DNA of 64,000 bases from Syntrophaceae bacterium UBA6109 (GTDB lineage Bacteria > Desulfobacterota > Syntrophia > Syntrophales > UBA6109), in assembly GCA_002428445.1 (NCBI GenBank), contig DIWJ01000089.1, positions 19,327-83,326 of the forward strand, read 5' to 3'. Made by a program: the position numbers and the translations under genes. The notes below the pieces were generated by a model that worked only from the letters and a program-made list of their open reading frames with translations, was not told the DNA's origin and did not search any database. Below, piece by piece: positions 60,256-64,000 of this stretch (position 1 is the first letter of the stretch; each line of letters begins with the position of its first letter).

Positions 60256-61812
60256 CTATTTCAACCAGTTTCTGAGCAGCTCCGCGAATCTCTTTGCATC
60301 CGCTTTTGCCAGTTGCCGGGCCAGATCGGTCTCCGCAAGCGTCTTCTCCTCCATCGTTTCCAGGGCGAGAGGCGCGCCGCCGCCGGACAGCCGCCGGGCC
60401 GCATCTCCTGAGGACAGCTGGGCCGCCGCGAGCTCCGGATAAGGCTCCCGGGTGAGAAGCATCCGCACCAGGGGCCGGATCACGAAAAACAGGAGGAGCG
60501 CCGCGATCGCCAGGATGGTCAGGTACTTGATCAGCGGGGCAAAACCCGCAACCCACCCGGTCCAGGAAGACCGCTCGGCGAATTCCTGATCATCGGCCTT
60601 CTTGAAAGCGATATTCGAAATTGCGACCTGATCCCCGCGGGCCGCATTGAAGCCGGCCGACTTGCGGACGAGTTCTTCGAGGCCGTCCATCTCTTTCTTG
60701 TCGCGGGGTCTGTAGACCTCCACGCCCTTGTCGTCTTTCGTGTAGGTCCCATCCACCAGAACGGCGATGGAGATCTTCTGCACCTCGCCGACAGGCATCA
60801 CCGTCTTGTTGACGACCCGATTGAGTTCGTAATTGATGACTTCGTCGAGCTTCTCGTGCTCTCCTGCACCGGAAGCGTCCGCCGTCCTGGTCTTTTCTCC
60901 GGGCGCCGGGGGCGCCGTTTTTTCGGATTGGCGGCGGACGCTTCGCACGGCCGGCGCCTCGGCATCGTATTTTTCCTCGGTCTTCTCCGTCATCTGGAAA
61001 TTGAAATCGGCCGCGACACGCACGACGGCCTTGCCCTGCCCCACGACGTTTTCCAGCATGGACTGAATCCGTCCCGCCAGATCCTTCTCCACGTTCCGCT
61101 GATACTCGACCTGCGAGGTCGAAAGCTTCGACAGCTTCGTGTCGGCATTGTTTCGGGACAGGATGCTCCCGCGGCTGTCTACGATCATGACGTTGTCCGG
61201 CGTGAGACCTTCCACGCTGCTCGCCACCAGGTGGGCAATTCCCTCGATCTGCGCGGGACGGAGATTCTTCCCCGATTTGAGTTTGAGCGTCACGGACGCC
61301 GTCGGCTTCTTCTGTTCGCTGACGAAAAGAGAGTCTTTCGGCAGGGCGATGTGCACGCGGCATTGCTGAATCTCATCGAGACCGTTGATGGTTCGGGACA
61401 GTTCCCCCTGAAGCGCCCGGCGGTAGTTGAGCTGCTGCTCGAATTCGGTGGAACCGAGCGTCTTGACGTCAAAGATCTCGAAACCGACGCCGCCCCCCTT
61501 TGGCAGGCCGGACGCGGCCATTTCCAGCCTCAACTCCGAGACCTTCTCATCCGGCACGGAGACCGTGTCGCCCCCCGCAGAGAGCTTGTAGGGGATCTTC
61601 TTTTCCTGCAGGCGGCTCACGATCTGCCCGGCGTCTTCGCTCGAAAGGTTCGAAAACAGCACGCGGTACTCGATCGAATTGGCGAAAAACACCAGGGCGG
61701 CGATTCCCGCCAGGGTCAGAAACGCCGCCATCGTCATCGTCATTTTCCTTACCGGCGTCAGCGTCTCAAACCCTTTTCGAAGTCTCTCAAAAAATTGCGC
61801 GAGGGGATTCAT
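60256..61812 (-). CDS. fliF: MS-ring protein FliF
   Basis: 518 aa from the ATG at 61812. Membrane helices near 25-45 (MTMAAFLTLAGIAALVFFAN) and ~430-450 (YLTILAIAALLLFFVIRPLV) bracket the ring-building domains (EYRVLFSNLSSEDAGQIVSRL, RVHIALPKDSLF, NYELNRVVNKTVMPVGEVQK). The extreme C-terminus (FAELLRNWL) is the FliG-binding tail. First large basal-body scaffold. Confidence 0.98.
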   Translation of the reverse strand: MNPLAQFFERLRKGFETLTPVRKMTMTMAAFLTLAGIAALVFFANSIEYRVLFSNLSSEDAGQIVSRLQEKKIPYKLSAGGDTVSVPDEKVSELRLEMAASGLPKGGGVGFEIFDVKTLGSTEFEQQLNYRRALQGELSRTINGLDEIQQCRVHIALPKDSLFVSEQKKPTASVTLKLKSGKNLRPAQIEGIAHLVASSVEGLTPDNVMIVDSRGSILSRNNADTKLSKLSTSQVEYQRNVEKDLAGRIQSMLENVVGQGKAVVRVAADFNFQMTEKTEEKYDAEAPAVRSVRRQSEKTAPPAPGEKTRTADASGAGEHEKLDEVINYELNRVVNKTVMPVGEVQKISIAVLVDGTYTKDDKGVEVYRPRDKKEMDGLEELVRKSAGFNAARGDQVAISNIAFKKADDQEFAERSSWTGWVAGFAPLIKYLTILAIAALLLFFVIRPLVRMLLTREPYPELAAAQLSSGDAARRLSGGGAPLALETMEEKTLAETDLARQLAKADAKRFAELLRNWLK

Positions 61813-61912
61813 GAATCGGACACTCCCGAAAAACAATCGCTAGAGGAAATTCTGCCCTTTGGCGGACGGCGAAAGATCGAAGAACCCCTTGCCGCCTCTG
61901 CCCCGTGGCCCG

Positions 61913-62215
61913 CTACACCTGCATCCGCATGATCTCCTGGTAGGCCTCCAGGATCTTGTTGCGGACCTGCATCATCGTCCGGAAGGAAATATCCGCTTTT
62001 TCCAGCGCGATCATGGCCTCATGGATACTGCCGGTGTCGCCCACCTGGACCTTTGCAATAGCCTGATCCGCCTGGTTCTGCAGCGAGTTGATGTCGCCGA
62101 TCATCCCTTTGAGCACGGTACCGAAGGGCGTCGCAATTTCCCGTTTCGCCCCCGCCTTGGAGGTCTCTGCGGCAGGAAGGGGGGAGGACCCGGCATGGAC
62201 AAGCATGTTCTTCAT
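61913..62215 (-). CDS. fliE: MS-ring/rod junction protein FliE
   Basis: 100 aa. The C-terminal FliE signature is clear: IHEAMIALEKADISFRTMMQVRNKILEAYQEIMRMQV in outline (core ALEKADISFRTMMQVRNK). It joins the export gate and FliF to the rod. 100 nt before fliF; the gap shows no gene. Confidence 0.96.
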   Translation of the reverse strand: MKNMLVHAGSSPLPAAETSKAGAKREIATPFGTVLKGMIGDINSLQNQADQAIAKVQVGDTGSIHEAMIALEKADISFRTMMQVRNKILEAYQEIMRMQV

Positions 62216-62251
62216 TCGACAACTCCCTTGGGCGATTTTTTCCCGCCCGCG

Positions 62252-62677
62252 TTATTTCCCGATATCCAGCGTCTTGAGGGCCATGCTCTTCGACGCGTCG
62301 AAGGCCGTTACACACGCCTCATAGGTGCGGCTGGCGGTGATCATGTCGGCCATTTCCAGCATCACGTTGACATTCGGCATGGCCACGAACCCCTTCGCAT
62401 CGGCGTCGGGATGGGTCGGATCGTGGATCTTCTTCGCGGGACTCCCGTCTTCCACCACGGCCTTGACCTGGACGCCCTGCAGGGCGTCTTTCAGGGAGCC
62501 GGCAAACGGGTTTCCCACGGGCTGGGCCGCCAGGACAACGGTCTTGCGGCGATAGGGACCGCCCTCCGGCGTCCTGGTCGTCGAGGCGTTGGCGAGGTTG
62601 GACGTGATGACATCCATTTTTGCCCTCTGGACCGAAAGCCCCTGGCCGGCGATCTTGAAAGTCGTCAGGAAATCCAT
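62252..62677 (-). CDS. flgC: Proximal rod protein FlgC
   Basis: 141 aa. FKIAGQGLSVQRAKMDVITSNLANASTTRTPEGGPYRRK (core VITSNLANASTTRTPEGG) and C-terminal MPNVNVMLEMADMITASRTYEACVTAFDASKSMALKTL (core EMADMITASRTYEACVTAF) are canonical. It starts 1 nt after the flgB stop. Confidence 0.97.
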   Translation of the reverse strand: MDFLTTFKIAGQGLSVQRAKMDVITSNLANASTTRTPEGGPYRRKTVVLAAQPVGNPFAGSLKDALQGVQVKAVVEDGSPAKKIHDPTHPDADAKGFVAMPNVNVMLEMADMITASRTYEACVTAFDASKSMALKTLDIGK

Positions 62678-62678
62678 G

Positions 62679-63065
62679 TTATCTGCTCTCCTTGATCACG
62701 TTCTGGAGACTCCGGAATTTCCTCGCCAGAAGCTCCACCGTCAGATTGTACATGAGGTGGTTCTCCGCGAGGTTGGTCATCTCCGTATCGAGGTTGACCT
62801 TCTCCTTGGACGTCGTTACCTGAAACTCGCCGTCCGCCTTCGCTCCCCCGTCCGTCGCAAGGTGGCGCGGATCCGTCCGCGCCAGCGGAAGCCCCCCCTC
62901 TTCGCCCAGCGCCCTGGCAAGGTCCGATGAGAAGGAAAGTTCGGAGGGTCGATAACCCTCGGAATCGATGTTGGCGACATTGGACGAAATGACCTTCTGT
63001 CTCTCCGCCCGGAAACTCAGCATGTTCGAAAGCAGTTTTACGGTCTTTCCGAATAGAGCATCCAT
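62679..63065 (-). CDS. flgB: Proximal rod protein FlgB
   Basis: 128 aa from the ATG at 63065; a TTG just upstream would add one residue. MDALFGKTVKLLSNMLSFRAERQKVISSNVANIDSEGYRPSELSF (core KVISSNVANIDSEGYRPSE) and the end NLAENHLMYNLTVELLARKFRSLQNVI are typical. It opens the flgB-flgC-fliE-fliF operon under a sigma-54 promoter. Confidence 0.96.
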   Translation of the reverse strand: MDALFGKTVKLLSNMLSFRAERQKVISSNVANIDSEGYRPSELSFSSDLARALGEEGGLPLARTDPRHLATDGGAKADGEFQVTTSKEKVNLDTEMTNLAENHLMYNLTVELLARKFRSLQNVIKESR

Positions 63066-63097
63066 CAATGCCGTCCCCGATTCTTCGCCTGCAGAAA

Positions 63098-63113
63098 TGC
63101 AAAGCGCATACCA
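63098..63113 (-). promoter_or_regulatory. Sigma-54 promoter of flgB operon
   Basis: Minus strand TGGTAT-GCGCT-TTGCA, GG and GC 10 nt apart, in the 69-bp gap between the activator gene and flgB. Confidence 0.8.
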
Positions 63114-63134
63114 GACTTCCTTCCGGGCTGCATT

Positions 63135-64000
63135 TCAATGCCACGAGTCTCCCTGGCCGTATTCGTGAAGCTTGTTGCGCATCGTCCGCACGCTGATCCC
63201 GAGTATTTTCGACGCCTTGGTCTTGTTGCCGTTGACCTTCCTGAGGGTCTCGAAGATCATGGTCTTCTCCATCTCCCCCAGCGTCGCAGCCCCGGCGACG
63301 GCTTCTCCCTCCTCCCGTTCGGCGGCCTGCGGCGCTGCCGCGGCCGGTCGGTCCGCCCCCTCGAGGCCCAGGTGTTCCGGCAGGATCCGGCCGCCCGCGC
63401 AGACCAGCACCGCCCTTTCCATAATGTTTTCCAGTTCCCGGACGTTGCCGGGCCAGGAATGCGCCCGCAGCAGTTCCAGGGCTTCCCGGCTCAGGCGCGG
63501 CGTGCTGCATTCGTTGACCGAACTGTATTTCTTCAGAAAATGCTCGCCGAGGATCTCGATGTCCGCTTTTCTTTCCCGTAGAGGCGGAACTTTGACGGGT
63601 ATGACGTTAATCCGGTAGTACAGGTCCCCCCGGAACCGCTTCTCTTCGATGGCCGCCTTGAGATCCGCATTCGTCGTGGCGAGAATCCGGACATCCACGG
63701 GCGTCGGTTCCTTCCCGCCGACGCGATCGACCTCCGACTCCTGGATCACGCGCAGCAATTTGGCCTGCAGCTGGACATCCATCTCGCTGACTTCATCCAG
63801 GAGGAGCGTGCCGCCGTCGGCGAGCTCGAACTTGCCGATCTTGCGCTGCGACGCGCCCGTAAAGGCCCCCCTTTCGTACCCGAACATCTCGCTCTCAAGA
63901 AGATTGTGCGGGATGGCTGCACAGTTGACGGCGACGAAGGGCCTCTGCCTCCGGTTGCTGTGACGGTAGATGAAGCGCGCGATCAGCTCCTTGCCCGTCC
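63135..64000 (-). CDS. Sigma-54-dependent activator (FlrC/FleR/NtrC type), N-terminus outside window
   Basis: 288 visible residues; the gene runs off the right edge. The AAA+ domain includes [37 protein letters not shown], the sigma-54-contacting GAFTGA loop, [20 protein letters not shown], the arginine-finger region ([23 protein letters not shown], core [11 protein letters not shown]) and [16 protein letters not shown] Fis-type helix-turn-helix ends it ([20 protein letters not shown]). It should activate the four sigma-54 promoters nearby. A receiver domain is expected upstream. Confidence 0.93.
   Translation of the reverse strand, partial: TGKELIARFIYRHSNRRQRPFVAVNCAAIPHNLLESEMFGYERGAFTGASQRKIGKFELADGGTLLLDEVSEMDVQLQAKLLRVIQESEVDRVGGKEPTPVDVRILATTNADLKAAIEEKRFRGDLYYRINVIPVKVPPLRERKADIEILGEHFLKKYSSVNECSTPRLSREALELLRAHSWPGNVRELENIMERAVLVCAGGRILPEHLGLEGADRPAAAAPQAAEREEGEAVAGAATLGEMEKTMIFETLRKVNGNKTKASKILGISVRTMRNKLHEYGQGDSWH

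Noticed and set aside
1..64000. tRNA, rRNA, CRISPR arrays, transposases or prophage genes
   Set aside because: None seen; the only mobile-looking sequences are the short palindromic repeats, which carry no transposase.

Overview
The window looks like a GC-rich, motile, anaerobe-type bacterium of the Desulfobacterota (old deltaproteobacteria), perhaps near Syntrophus. This is inferred from gene order and protein style; no rRNA or marker gene is present to prove it. FlhF and FlhG plus sigma-54 control point to polar flagella, and a CsrA/FliW pair points to post-transcriptional control of flagellin. Nearly the whole window is one flagellar island.

Region 1 (1-18473, + strand) is a tightly overlapping flagellin-glycosylation operon. 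It opens inside a cytidylyltransferase/aminotransferase fusion. It continues with PseG, a sugar formyltransferase, PseI and a PseA/WbpG-type amidotransferase with its own HisH/HisF ammonia-delivery pair. Then come two tandem paralogs of unknown family, a formyltransferase-like protein that has lost its catalytic Asn-His, a GNAT acetyltransferase, a DUF4910 aminopeptidase-like protein, a long GT2/TPR protein, Maf (DUF115), a small stand-alone Maf-N-like protein and a GT9 glycosyltransferase. The predicted product is a pseudaminic-acid-type nonulosonate, probably acetamidino and/or formyl modified, put on flagellin by Maf.

Region 2 (18474-24834, + strand) holds the late filament genes fliC, an oversized fliD, fliS, a fliT-like gene and flaG. 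Sigma-28 promoters precede fliC, fliD and flaG, and the fliC leader is long and structured.

Region 3 (25037-64000, - strand) carries the rest of the flagellum. In transcription order from the right: flrC-type activator (cut by the window end), flgB-flgC-fliE-fliF-fliG-fliH-fliI-fliJ-motE, fliK-flgD-flgE, motA-motB-motB-fliL-fliM-fliN-fliO-fliP-fliQ-fliR-flhB-flhA-flhF-flhG-fliA, a second fliL-like gene, a histidine kinase, two small genes, a second fliK-like gene, an FlhB-C-like gene, flgF-flgG-flgA-flgH-flgI-flgJ, and flgM-flgN-flgK-flgL-csrA-fliW. Four good sigma-54 (-24/-12) promoters stand before flgB, fliK, motA and flgF, and sigma-28 promoters before flgM and a small gene. This fits a FlrC/sigma-54 to FliA/FlgM hierarchy.

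The most unusual items are two dispersed palindromic repeat families. Family A has one copy inserted in frame in the GT9 glycosyltransferase gene and one between fliL and fliM. Family B has two copies, each immediately after a stop codon (flgH, fliQ). Other notable points are the unknown paralog pair, the degenerate formyltransferase, a MotB paralog lacking the channel aspartate, a duplicated module inside FliD, and sigma-28 promoters that all share a 12-nt spacer.
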